A program made the position numbers and the translations under genes. Under the pieces are notes generated by a model, which made no database searches, had not been told where the DNA came from, and saw only the letters and a list, made by a program, of their open reading frames with translations. This document shows, piece by piece, positions 44,068 through 54,261 of a stretch of 64,000 nt of DNA (the first letter of the stretch is position 1; each line of letters opens with the position of its first letter). Source of the DNA: Lomentospora prolificans (taxonomy: Eukaryota > Ascomycota > Sordariomycetes > Microascales > Microascaceae); assembly GCA_029532625.1 (NCBI GenBank), contig JARFXM010000009.1:744001-808000 (forward strand), given 5' to 3'.

Positions 44068-47000
44068 GCTTGCGGTCTAGTTGGAACCAAGTCAAGTGAT
44101 CAGAGATTGTGGGTCAGGCCCGTGGGGAGCAGAGGAGATCCTTTGGATGAGGGGGAGGAAGGCGAGTGAGGGCTTCGTGAACGTGACGAAGGAAGGAAGG
44201 AAGGGGGGAAAGCGCGAAAAGAAAGTTTGAGAATGTCGCCGCCGTGGGCGCTTGACTATTAATAACTCCTACTGGTTTTACAACTGGCGTCAGATGAGGG
44301 TTCACAGTGGCGGACACAGTGAGGCTGAGGCTGTGCCGACGGCATTGTTTTTGCGCCGTTTGCACCTGGAGGCAGCCCACAATCCTGCGAACGAGACAGC
44401 TTGGGACAGTGCTCAGGCCTTTCTTGTGGGGAGAACACGCTGGAAGGGTGACATGGTCGCACTGTGAGATTACATACCTTTTACGGACGTTCCACTCCCA
44501 AATCTAGACATGTACCTATTGCGTGGCTCCTTCATAGCGGAGATACTTTTATATTGCGGACCCTTATTGTGAGGGCATCCCCAGATCCGGACACCAGCTC
44601 GAATCCCGCCGTTCCCATCTTGCAATCATCGCGCCAAGCCAATCAGCTCACGGTACCTTTTTTCGAGGAGACGGACCTTCAACTCCATTTCGACATTAAT
44701 AGATCAACGATGGCGCTAATCGATTCCAGCGCTAGATAGCCGCGAGAAAGCTTCTAAGGGCCGGCCGAAATCTTTTAATTTCATTTTTCCGAGTCTTTAA
44801 GGCAACTGTTTGGTCCGCGAGGACACCCGTGATCCAGAGTGGCGTTTGAAGCCAGTGCTCGCGAACCCATTTTTAGAAACGGAGAGTTGCAGTCTCGTCC
44901 ACAATGGTCTCGTTTTCTTCAGGCCATGTGGACGTCATGAATTATGCGCCTGCCCGTTCGTGGGTAGCCCGATTAAAGGACCAAACCCGGACATTGCCAA
45001 GGGCTCCGGTTCGACTCTTTCAAAGTTTATGGGCCAGTCGATTTGGGCGCCGGGAGTGTCAAGAACGTGGTATCAGGCCTGACAGCGTCTAATTGTGGCC
45101 GTGTAATGTGGTGGAGCTCGCAAGATTGAACACCACCTGCGCGTCTCGACTATCTCCGAAATTTGCAAAGAATCCCTGTCGCAGTAGTACGAGATGGCAT
45201 CCAATACATTTCGTTATGTTGCGGAAATATTCTGAGATTCTTCTTCCTTTCTCAGAGTTGCAGTGGGCAACTTTACACAATGCATCACCCCAATTTCTTT
45301 AATGCTTTGGTGCTTCAGGTTCTTGGTGAGGGAAAGCCGCGACCCGTTTCAGAAAATGCCCGTCCAGCATCACCGGTCCCGGACACCGTATCCATGTACC
45401 TGAAGCGTACAGAAGAGGGACAACGGGAAAAGAGTGTATGTTGGAAGTTTGAGGGAGAAAGAAAAAAATGGAGCGAAAAGAGGAAATTTGGAATGCATTT
45501 CGCCATGCTGGCATGGAACTCCCTAGGCGAGACGCAACCGGAAAGAACAAGCACGTGGCTCCCATTGTACTTTTCTGCCTCGTGGATCGCCACAGATCTC
45601 AACATATTAGACCTCGCTGCAGCACGTCTTCTACAAACTTCGGCAGTAAAAGATCAGAGAAGAAAGCTGTCTTCAGAGCGTCCAGATCGCCTTCCGCTCA
45701 TCGAGGTCTCCCTGGGGAAAGACAGGTTCATGCCTGGAACCAGAAGAGGGCTCTGGGGGGGACGGTTTCGTAGGAGGTCCAATTTAGCCAGTGTAGACGA
45801 CCAGAGAACCTGAAACCCAGGCTGAAGGCGTTAATCCAATCGACGCCATGTGTCCGCCCGGACCCCAGAACTTCCAGGCCGGAACAGTGCAAGCAGAGCG
45901 CCGTCGAGGAAAATCCGCTGCGTCGAACAATCATTGGACGACGACCATCGATTCTTGCCCCTGCCGACTGCCTCCCCAGACTGGTGTCGGTACCTGCGCT
46001 TGAATGGCTCTCGACAAATCTGGCGCCCAACAAGGATCCCGACTTGATTTATCGACACCACTTCAGTTTGTATGGCCACCACTACTTGCTCTCGCGGCGA
46101 AATATGGGGCCAAACAGACCAGGGCCCTCGCCGTTTTCTTTTCACTCTTTTCCCTGGAGTGCCGCCCGCCAACGAACTGACCATCGAACGCCTTGTTTCG
46201 AGGGCGTCAAGGGAACGGGTAACTTGCATCGGGGGTGGAGTCTTTGAATTCCTTTCTGCGTGGCTGTTATCCTACTCGTGTATCATTATGTTCCGTTGGT
46301 GACATGGGCAGTGAGCGCGATTCAATGACTGACGGCGATTCAACTGTGCCATTTGATGCCTTCTTCGTTCGACGACTAGTCAAATTAGCGAGATGCATGC
46401 CACAATGTGTGGGTTTACTTACTCGCCAGCATCTTCGGCACCTTTTTCTTCGCGCTTCTCTCCTCACCAGTGTTTCCCACCCGGTTCCCCACTCCGTCCA
46501 CGTCGATGCACTTCAACTTGTCTTTTGGGTAGCAACAACCAAAAACGGCGCTGGAAGAGAGTGTAAACGGGAATACAAGCACTGGAGACGTCTTGCGCGG
46601 CCAGATTCATTGGCCCTCGGTGGTCTTGAAACTTTTCTGTTCAATGCGGCACGGCGAATCATCAACTTCGGTTGATGATTTTCCTCACACTCCCCGGGAC
46701 CACCTCTCCGTCCTTTGACTATTACTTTGCGTGGTTGTCTGTGTACTTTGTTCCCCCCCAACCAGTCTTCCCTGGTTTCCTTTGACTTCTTTCTGGTACC
46801 AGAAAACGGGACCAGACGATGGATCAATGGGAAATTTCCGGGGTGCGACCTTTTGCACCATGAGACGACAATAGAACTAAGGAAGGAGCCATTCAGTTGT
46901 GATGTATTAAAAGAAGGCAGCTGCCCTCCCCACCTTCTTCCATGTATTCAGGGTTCTCCATTCTCACATAGATAGACTCGCTGTTTCTTTCCTTTTATTA

Positions 47001-47364
47001 ACTCCTTCATCCCTTTCCTTTCCTTGTCTTCGATTCTATTGACGGGCCTTGTACTATTCCACAAAAGACGTGGCCGGTCCTTTCTTAATATTCACCACAA
47101 GCCTTCCTTCGCTTCTTTGCTTCCGTACTCGTTTCTTTGCGACCGGTCGCTCTCCTTGAAACGTCGCTCTCATTTGCGTTCCCCGTCCACCATCACTTCA
47201 TTCATCACAACTCGACTCTGGTTTCAGTCAAACAAAATTCGGATAAAGTCTTTCTTTGGGAAAATCTGCGAGTCAGATACAGCATTGTCAAGAGATACTC
47301 GTCATTCATCTGACAAACAAACGCCTCATCATCGCCCACTGCTGGACAGTATCTTTCATTTAGT
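44068..47364. other. 3.3-kb intergenic region
   Basis: The first part is the SERF promoter. I find no recognised gene; a 216-codon plus frame at 45163-45813 lacks family signatures and codon bias. From about 46680 the plus strand becomes pyrimidine-rich and leads into the leader of the membrane-protein gene, which has an intron at 47365-47446. Confidence 0.45.
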
Positions 47365-47446
47365 GTAAGTCGACTCCGGCCTGCCAACAATAGGTCCGCC
47401 CTTGCTTGGTTTTAACCTCCGTGATCTTTCCTAACGCCTCTGATAG
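47365..47446 (+). other. Predicted 5' UTR intron of the membrane-protein gene
   Basis: GTAAGT at 47365, a TCCTAAC branch-like string at about 47427-47433 and TGATAG at 47441-47446 form a complete 82-nt intron. It ends 60 nt before the ATG. No coding frame crosses it, so it would lie in the leader. Confidence 0.65.
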
Positions 47447-47505
47447 ATCTCTACACACTGAAACTCTGAGTATTAAAAGACCTCGCGAGCGAAAATCTTC
47501 TTGAA

Positions 47506-48315
47506 ATGTTCAACGCTTCAGCCATCCGCGGCCTCGGCCACCTCATCCTCAACATCCTGCGCGCCTGCAACATCATCACCCTCCTCTCTGTCGCCGTCGT
47601 CGCCTGGATAATGATTGTCATGACCGGCATCCGCAACCAGTTCTTCTTCTTCGATGCCGCCTCCCACTTCTTCACTAGCTGCATCGCCATTCTCCTCATC
47701 ATCAGCGAGGTCAACCTCCTCAAGCCCTACTTCGCCAAGCATTGGCCTGTCTTGTCCAACCAACATGGCTTCACTTGGCTCGGCATGGCTATGATCGTCA
47801 TGGGCTGCCACGTTCTCGGAAACCTCAACAAGTCGGCCACTAGCCCTCAGACCGTCGGTGCTCCCATCCACCGCCTCATTCTCGCTACGGGTATCCTCGC
47901 CCTCACCTTTGGCGTCGCCAACATTGCTTCGTCTTTCTTGTTCTGTGATCGAAAGAACAACATCAACGCTCGCATGATCCGCAATGATGGCAACCTCGCT
48001 GCCTCGACCGCTAAGGGTCATCACGATGAAGATGTCATATCTCACCGCTCCAACTCGGTCCGCCACAATGACGTTGAGGAAGAGAAGTCCAACAGGTGGA
48101 CTCGTCGTTTCACTTTTGCTGGCGGCCGCAGGCTTAAGATTAGCAGGCCTATTCCCCAACAGCCTGATATGGAGGCCCAGTACCCCGTCGAGGACTGGCG
48201 CAACTCCAGGAGCAGCCCAATCTTGCCCGAGATTAAGAGGCCTGACACTGCGCTTCACCCCATGAACACCGGTGTTAGCCGGTATAGTGAGGTCTCTCAC
48301 CTCCCTAGGTTCTAG
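47506..48315 (+). CDS. Four-TM fungal membrane protein (MARVEL-like shape; possibly DUF7598)
   Basis: Single coding exon, 269 residues. Four hydrophobic segments lie at about residues 17-38, 52-68, 85-105 and 125-147, with short loops and a Cys-containing end (SSFLFC). A long hydrophilic tail follows, with Ser/Arg-rich stretches (SHRSNSVRHND, RRFTFAGGRRLK) and Pro-containing segments. This shape fits fungal MARVEL-like plasma-membrane proteins. I recall a related family as DUF7598, but could not check. No signal peptide precedes TM1. Strong C-ending codon use in the membrane part and a pyrimidine-rich, intron-bearing leader suggest solid expression. Function is unknown; eisosome or cell-surface organisation would be speculation. 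Confidence 0.8.
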   Translation: MFNASAIRGLGHLILNILRACNIITLLSVAVVAWIMIVMTGIRNQFFFFDAASHFFTSCIAILLIISEVNLLKPYFAKHWPVLSNQHGFTWLGMAMIVMGCHVLGNLNKSATSPQTVGAPIHRLILATGILALTFGVANIASSFLFCDRKNNINARMIRNDGNLAASTAKGHHDEDVISHRSNSVRHNDVEEEKSNRWTRRFTFAGGRRLKISRPIPQQPDMEAQYPVEDWRNSRSSPILPEIKRPDTALHPMNTGVSRYSEVSHLPRF

Positions 48316-49197
48316 GCAGTCTACACAAGGCCGGACGATAAGGCAGGGCATTTCAAAGCTGTGCTGCGAGTCTTCTCTCATATTTATCTCCTTTCCAAGC
48401 ATTAGTCTACAGGACGTTCTAATTTGTGCTGCATTTTGAGAGCCAGAATGGAGAAAGGGATGAAAATACCCAGAAATACATCGGAAAGGGAAGGAAACGG
48501 AAACAGAAACGGAATTAAATGCGTGTTATGGAGTTCTTTTGCTTTGTCCTTTTTCAGTTTGCTGTTCGATGATACCAAAAACCTCACACTCCTTTTACGA
48601 TAGACGATCGAGAACGTCCCCACATGTCTCGCTTAATTCCTACATTCACTTTTTTCCTTCAATTATTCATAAAATTAAGGGTCCTCGTCTCTTGGATTGC
48701 GCTTCGTGTGTGTGGGATGATCGACGCTGCTGATTATGCGAGGTGATAATGCGAGATGATATGCGACATATATAAGACGTTCATGGGATGCCCTGAATTC
48801 TTGATTTTTCTTGATCAAACCAGCCTGACCTTGGCCGCATCTCTCTTCTACCTAATGCTCTAGAAAAATATCGTGACAGAACAAGGCATTCTAGTAGAAA
48901 ACTCCGTCAAACTCCCTAGCGTAATGCTTTTTCAATTTTTTTGCCCTTTTCAAACTCGACCGGGGCCACGCCCACGTCCAGTGCCAAAGCGCCTTCTCGA
49001 TCGCCAAGGCGCCATCAGCGCTAGGTTGGGTTTTCAATACTTAACAATTTTCCCTCACACCAGTTCACTAGTATACATACATGTCCTTAGTTTGGCATAC
49101 GCAAGGAAACGACGCTTGTCGCATGAGGTCAACACCAATACAGCTACAAATGCAAGGTATTGACCTACGAAAATAGAGAGTGTACACACTAGCCCGT
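48316..49197. other. Convergent intergenic region membrane protein/RPB3
   Basis: An 882-nt tail-to-tail spacer with two 3' UTRs. No gene or repeat is recognised. Confidence 0.5.
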
Positions 49198-50372
49198 TCA
49201 GCTCCAGCCACTCTGTCCCGAGTTGCCATACGGCGTGGTAGTCGCATAGGGGGTTGTCGCAGCGCCTCCCCAAGAGCTCTGGTTGCCGCCGTTTCCGTAT
49301 GGCGTGGTCGCGTAACCGGTGTCTTGCCATGGGTTTCCGTCCATGGCCATGTCGGGGCTCCTAGGGCCGCCAAAGTCGTTGTCGACTGGGTTTTCGGGAT
49401 CTCTCCCGGTAATGACGTGGATCAACTCCGCGATCTTTTGCTGGATAACGCTGATTCCTCCTTGTACAATCTCATCGGGATCCAAGACACCGACGCCCTC
49501 CACTTCGAAGTAGAAGCGGTCGGGCACCGCATTGTAGTCAAAGGGTTCGCCTTCTTGAGGGGGCTCCTCCCATTCTGCGTACTTGCTCTTGGGCCTGGAA
49601 ATTTGTTAATGCCTGCCTTTTTTGACCACGAATTTCCCTCAGAGAGCGACACATATATAGCGCAACTTACCATTCCTTCTCAGCATCTTGTTCAGCCCAA
49701 AGATCTAGGTGATGTAGCTTGTTGTGCGGATCATACTCGAAGCCTACAGCAGCCGTAGGCATCCACTTCGCGTGTTCTTTCGCGACTCCCTTCTTCGCGA
49801 TGCACTGCAGCTTCAGTTCTTGCCCTTGGCGGAGCTTGCAAATGAGAGTACCGTGGCCATCCGGATCAGTGATGACTGGCGTTCCGAGAACCGCACTCTT
49901 GCGGCTGCTATCAATGATGAGATCGCGCGCGTAGACTTTGAGAATCTCGTCCGACATGCACTTAGCATGGAGGCTGAGACGTACGCTACAGGCGTCACAG
50001 TACTGGTCGCAATCGCAGTCTCGCGAGTACCGCAAATCCTTGACGTCCTTGGACACGAGGGGTATGAGGCCGAGACGGTGGGAAATGAACTCGTCGGCGA
50101 GGACGGAGGTGTTGATTTCGATTTCGACGAGATCGATGGCGAGGGTGGGAACTTCGGCTTGGATGACGCGGCGGATCGAATTTGCGAAAGAGAGGTCGGC
50201 ACCCGTCATCTCGAAGTCGACTCGGGAACGGCTGGCCTATGGTCGCGACGGACGGTTAGATCTGCGGCGCACCAAGGAAGTTAGGGATGGATCGCGATGA
50301 GAATCATACAGCCGAGATCTTGACGGATGGACCGCCCTGCTCGCCATTGAGCATCAAGTGGTCGAGATCCAT
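49198..50372 (-). CDS. RPB3: RNA polymerase II subunit 3
   Basis: Rpb3, the alpha-like subunit that with Rpb11 nucleates RNA polymerase II assembly. Exons 50372-50310, 50236-49671 and 49594-49198 give 341 residues. Intron 1 (GTATGA...CCATAG) is phase 0 and restores ASRSRVDFEMTGADLSFANS, the classical start of the alpha-like domain. Intron 2 (GTAAGT...TTCCAG) splits the Trp of EKEW-PKSKYAEW. The zinc-binding loop of Rpb3 is visible as CDCDQYCDAC at about residue 95. The dimerisation part ends at ISVIQQKIAELIHVI. The tail is Gly/Asn/Thr/Tyr-rich, with repeats of TTPYGN or TTPYAT, as in other filamentous fungi. In intron 1 a nearer CAG gives the wrong frame, so the TAG at 50238-50237 is used. 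Confidence 0.94.
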
Positions 50373-50790
50373 TGTGACTGTAGATTGAGAGGCGCGAGGC
50401 TGAAGGTGCGCACAAAGGCGGATGGTTCCCTAAAAGTAGAGCGCGCAGAAGATGGACGATGACAGGGTTCGAGGGAAAGTCGGTATGCGGGGAGAAGTCG
50501 CCAGTGATGGGATATTTGGCCAGAGTCGGCGTCGCGTAGGGTGGGGGATATGATGGATGGACTCGTGAGGTTCGATGCTGGAGCATGCACAAGGTGGATC
50601 AAAGTGTTTTTGGCGAGGCAAGGTACAAAGGCGATGTACCTCGATACCTGCTGCAACTAAAATGTTTTATCGATAAGCAAAAAGTTGTGAACCCACCAAA
50701 CTTTTTCCTTCCGACTTAAGGTCTCCCCCGCCATTGTCAACAACACCACATTGTTTGCTCCGGTTGTTTGCTCCGGATTACGCTGCAAAG
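50373..50790. promoter_or_regulatory. Divergent promoter RPB3/SOF1
   Basis: A 418-nt head-to-head spacer serving two essential housekeeping genes. It contains a perfect 10-bp palindrome TTATCGATAA at 50667-50676 and, close by, TACCTCGATACC. A bidirectional promoter is inferred from the spacing. The palindrome resembles a known animal promoter element, but no fungal function is known to me. Confidence 0.55.
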
Positions 50791-52358
50791 ATGGTAAGGG
50801 CAGATTTGACTTTGTATATGTGTTCAGTTCACGCTAATAAAACTCTAGAAAATCAAAACTCTGTCTCGTGCGCCGATCCAGGCTGCCGGCTCGGATGTCG
50901 CGAAGCTCCCCCGAAACCTCAACCCCGAAGTGCATCCCTTCGAGCGAGCCAGGGAATATACTCGAGCCCTCAATGCGGTGAAATTGGAGAGGCTGTTCGC
51001 TAAGCCTTTTGTAGCTCAGCTTGGAAGTGGTCATGTTGACGGGGTCTACTCCATGGCTGTCGACGGGCATTCACTCCAGAGGGTGGCAAGCGGCTCTGGT
51101 GACGGCGTGATCAAAGTCTGGGAGTAAGTGCTAGATTCGTGGCAAATCCCGGCTCTTCTATGTGCTAAATACTTTTCTGTCTAATAGCCTAGCGGGACGA
51201 GACGAGATATGGCATGCGACCGGCCATGAAAACATTGTTAAGGGCCTGAGCTGGACGAAGAACTCCCAGCTACTGAGCTGCGCCAGCGACAAGACGGTCA
51301 AGCTGTGGGATCCTTACAACTCTGCCTCTGACTCTGAACCGATAGCTACCTGGCTGGGATCATCCGGATTTACTAGCATTTCCCACCACCGACACAAGAA
51401 CGCCTTTGCCGTCGCGTCGGACGTCATCTCAATCTACGATCTCGAGCGGCCAACCGCAGCTCCTGAAGTGATTGCCTGGCCCGCCAAAGCAGACACTATT
51501 TCATCCGTTGCTTTCAACCAAGTTGAGACCAGCGTAATTGCGTCGTGTGCAACCGACCGTGCTATCGTATTATATGACGTTCGAACCTCGATGCCCGTTG
51601 CTAAGACAGTTCTCACGTTTGCTTGCAATGCGGTCTCGTGGAACCCTATGGAGGCATACAACTTTGCCCTAGCTTCGGAAGATCATGACGTATTGATCTT
51701 TGACTCGCGAAAGATGACTCGAGCACTCAACGTCCTTAAGGACCATGTGGCTGCGGTTATGGACGTACAATTCTCTCCTACCGGCGAGGAATTGGTCTCT
51801 GCGTCATACGATCGGTGAGTAAACCTAACAATGTGCAGCTTTAGACGGCGCTAACTTGGAATGCTCGCAGGACCCTCCGCATCTGGAAGCGAGACCAAGG
51901 TCGATCTAGGGAAATATACCACACGAAGCGTATGCAGCGACTTTTCGCTGCGCGCTGGACTCCTGACTCGAAATATGTCCTCAGCGGCAGCGACGACGGC
52001 AACGTAAGTAGACCGATTCGATCACTCGTAGCTCTTTCACGGTTACTAATATACTCTCGTGCAGGTGCGAATTTGGAAGGCCAATGCGTCAAAGACCGAA
52101 GGCCCCAAGTCTACGAAACAACGCCAGGCTCTCGAGTATAACGACGCGCTCGTTTCCCGCTACGGCCACATGCCCGAGATCCGCCGCATCAAGCGTCACA
52201 GGCACATTCCCAAGGTGGTCAAGAAGGCTGCCTCCATCAAGAGGGAAGAGCTCAACGCCATCAAGAGGAAGGAGGAGAACGAGAGGAAGCACACCAGCAA
52301 GCAGTTCCAGAAGAGGAAGCCGGAGCGCGAGAAGATGGTCTTGGCGGCGGAATCGTAG
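50791..52358 (+). CDS. SOF1: Sof1/DCAF13 WD40 protein of the small-subunit processome
   Basis: Nucleolar WD-repeat protein required for 18S rRNA processing. Exons 50791-50793, 50849-51123, 51188-51814, 51871-52003 and 52065-52358 give 443 residues, the usual Sof1 length. The first coding exon is just the ATG, followed by GTAAGG; after the intron the frame begins KIKTLSRAP, as in homologues. WD units are seen at about residues 60-95 (ending GVIKVWD), 105-140 (KTVKLWDP), 145-170, 185-225, 235-270, 275-310 (RTLRIWKR) and 320-350 (NVRIWKA). The C-terminal Sof1-like domain is highly basic (YGHMPEIRRIKRHRHIPKVV and KRKEENERKHTSKQF). All five splices keep frame. It is divergent from RPB3. Confidence 0.94.
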
Positions 52359-53114
52359 GTTTGTTGCCCCAGGCTGCCTCTGGCTTGCATGGCTTTGTCT
52401 CGCATTGTATGGCGTTTTGGCGTAGTAGAAATCTGGACATATCGGTACATAGATTATGTAGGAATATTATACCCTTCCGCTACACTTCCTAATCGAGAAT
52501 TCTCTGTGATTGCTTCGATATTCTTTGCTTCCTTCCATCTCGTTCTGCGCTACGACGCTGGCCGTCCGAACTCGGGGTGGAAGCGCTTTACCGTGCGATA
52601 AAATCCAATCACACTGTGGGTTCACCCAGTCCAAGCGGCTGGTTCCGAAACCATCCAGGGGTTGTTTCGAAACAACTTGTCAGAGCTGTGCTGTCCCTGT
52701 GCCAGAAAACCCCCGCGACAGCGACAATAGCACCGTAGCCTGGCCAAGGGTTAGGCGACCCCAGGAACGTGCAACATCTGCTTTGTGATTCTCGTCTGAT
52801 TTTCCTCTCTTCCCCCCCCTCTCTTCAAATCTTTTTCCTCTCCTCCAATTTTTTTTCCTCCCGCTGTTTTCGATCCATTATAGAGCCTGCGCTGGTCGAC
52901 GGTGGTCTTAGTATCGTTGATTCCTGGACTATAATTCACGAGAGCTTACTTGCTAGCTGAAGCTCGCTCGTCCGTTTTTCCTTACTCTAGTAATAATCCA
53001 GCTACGCGCCGTCTCGGCTTTGGCGCCGATCCCTCCTTCTCAACGCACCTTCCTCCACCATATCCTCCTCCCATCGCATACCCTTCGTTCCCCCTCGACA
53101 GGCTACAGTTCACC
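52359..53114. other. Spacer SOF1 to SDR gene
   Basis: 756 nt. From about 52790 it is pyrimidine-rich (CCTCTCTTCCCCCCCCTCTC), the probable promoter/leader of the next gene. No other feature. Confidence 0.5.
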
Positions 53115-54261
53115 ATGGAGTACAACGCCCCAATGCAGCGCGACTCATGGTTCGCCCCGCTCTCCATCGACCTCATCATCAAGGTCCTCAAGGTGACCTT
53201 TCTCCACCCCTTCATCTGCTGGATCATCCCCATGTGCTTCCGCGCGCAAAACTACCCGTGGGATCACGAAAAGATGGTCTACTCTATAGTGTGGGCGACC
53301 TTCATAACGCTGTGCTGGGCCGCCGGCCTCGTCAATCAGAGGTTGGCGTTCGGCACACCTAGGGAGGTTGACCTTAGCGAGGAGGTCATTGTCATCACGG
53401 GCGGCGCGAGCGGCTTGGGGTTGTTGATTGCGGAGGTATACGGTATGAGGGGAGCTTCGGTTGCCGTGCTTGATGTCAACGAGATGGAGAACGAGGAGTC
53501 TAGGGGTGTCACTTTCTACAAGTGCGACATCACGGACAAGGATGCGCTCGCCAAGGTCGCGAAGCAGGTCGAGGAAGATGTAAGTGTTTCTCCTTTACGA
53601 CATTTTCGGCACCGTGGGAATTCTTGATTGCCAATGCTGACTGGTTGCATAGCTTGGAGCACCCACCGTCCTCATCAACAACGCCGCCGTTGTCCTCGGC
53701 AAGCCCCTCCTCGACATGTCCTTCGCCGAGGTGGACAAGAGCCTCACCACCAACCTTGTCGCCCAGTTCTACGCCATCAAGACCTTCCTCCCCGCCATAA
53801 TCCGCGGCGGCAACGGTGGCACCGTTGTCACAATCTCCAGCGTTCTCGGCCACGTCGGCGCTGCCCGCCTCACTGACTACTCGGCGGCCAAGGCTGGTCT
53901 CACCGCACTCCACAAGTCCCTCACGGCCGAGCTCCGCGTCACGCACCCCGAGATCCGCACCGTCCTCGTCGAACCCGGCCAGCTTAGCACCCCGCTGTTC
54001 TACGGCGTGCAGACTCCCAACTCGTTCTTCGCACCCATCGTCGAGCCTGTCGACGTTACCAAGGAAATCGTCGCCGCCATCGATGGGGGCTACAGCACGC
54101 ACGTTGGCTTTCCCTTTTACGCGAGGTGGATCGATTACTACAATATCCTCCCGCTTGGTCTCCAGCAGCTTGCGAGGAAGCTCTCGGGCGTGGATAGAGC
54201 GATGGATACGTTTGTCGGTAGGCAAGCAAGGGCGGAACTCAAGAAGAAGTCGCAGATGTAA
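53115..54261 (+). CDS. Membrane-anchored short-chain dehydrogenase/reductase (SDR16C/RDH10-like)
   Basis: NAD(P)-dependent oxidoreductase of the classical SDR family. Exons 53115-53579 and 53653-54261 give 357 residues; the intron GTAAGT...GCATAG is phase 0. The ATG has a strong context (CACCATGG). Two hydrophobic stretches at about 17-40 and 55-75 should anchor it in the ER or lipid-droplet membrane. The Rossmann glycine motif TGGASGLG is at 95-102, NNAA at 164-167, the catalytic Ser in ISS at 217-218, and YSAAK with Tyr231 and Lys235. The acidic residue after strand 2 (VLDVNE) favours NAD over NADP. The fold plus N-terminal anchor resembles epidermal retinol dehydrogenase 2 and its fungal relatives; the substrate, probably a lipophilic alcohol or ketone, is unknown. 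All catalytic residues are intact. Confidence 0.88.

Noticed and set aside
45003..45030. B-box-like GGTTCGACTC
   Set aside because: No A box at the right distance and no T-stem pairing.
47518..48402. 294-codon antisense frame over the four-TM gene
   Set aside because: Asp/Glu/Val-rich mirror of a GC3-biased coding exon; the plus frame has membrane segments and a proper leader.
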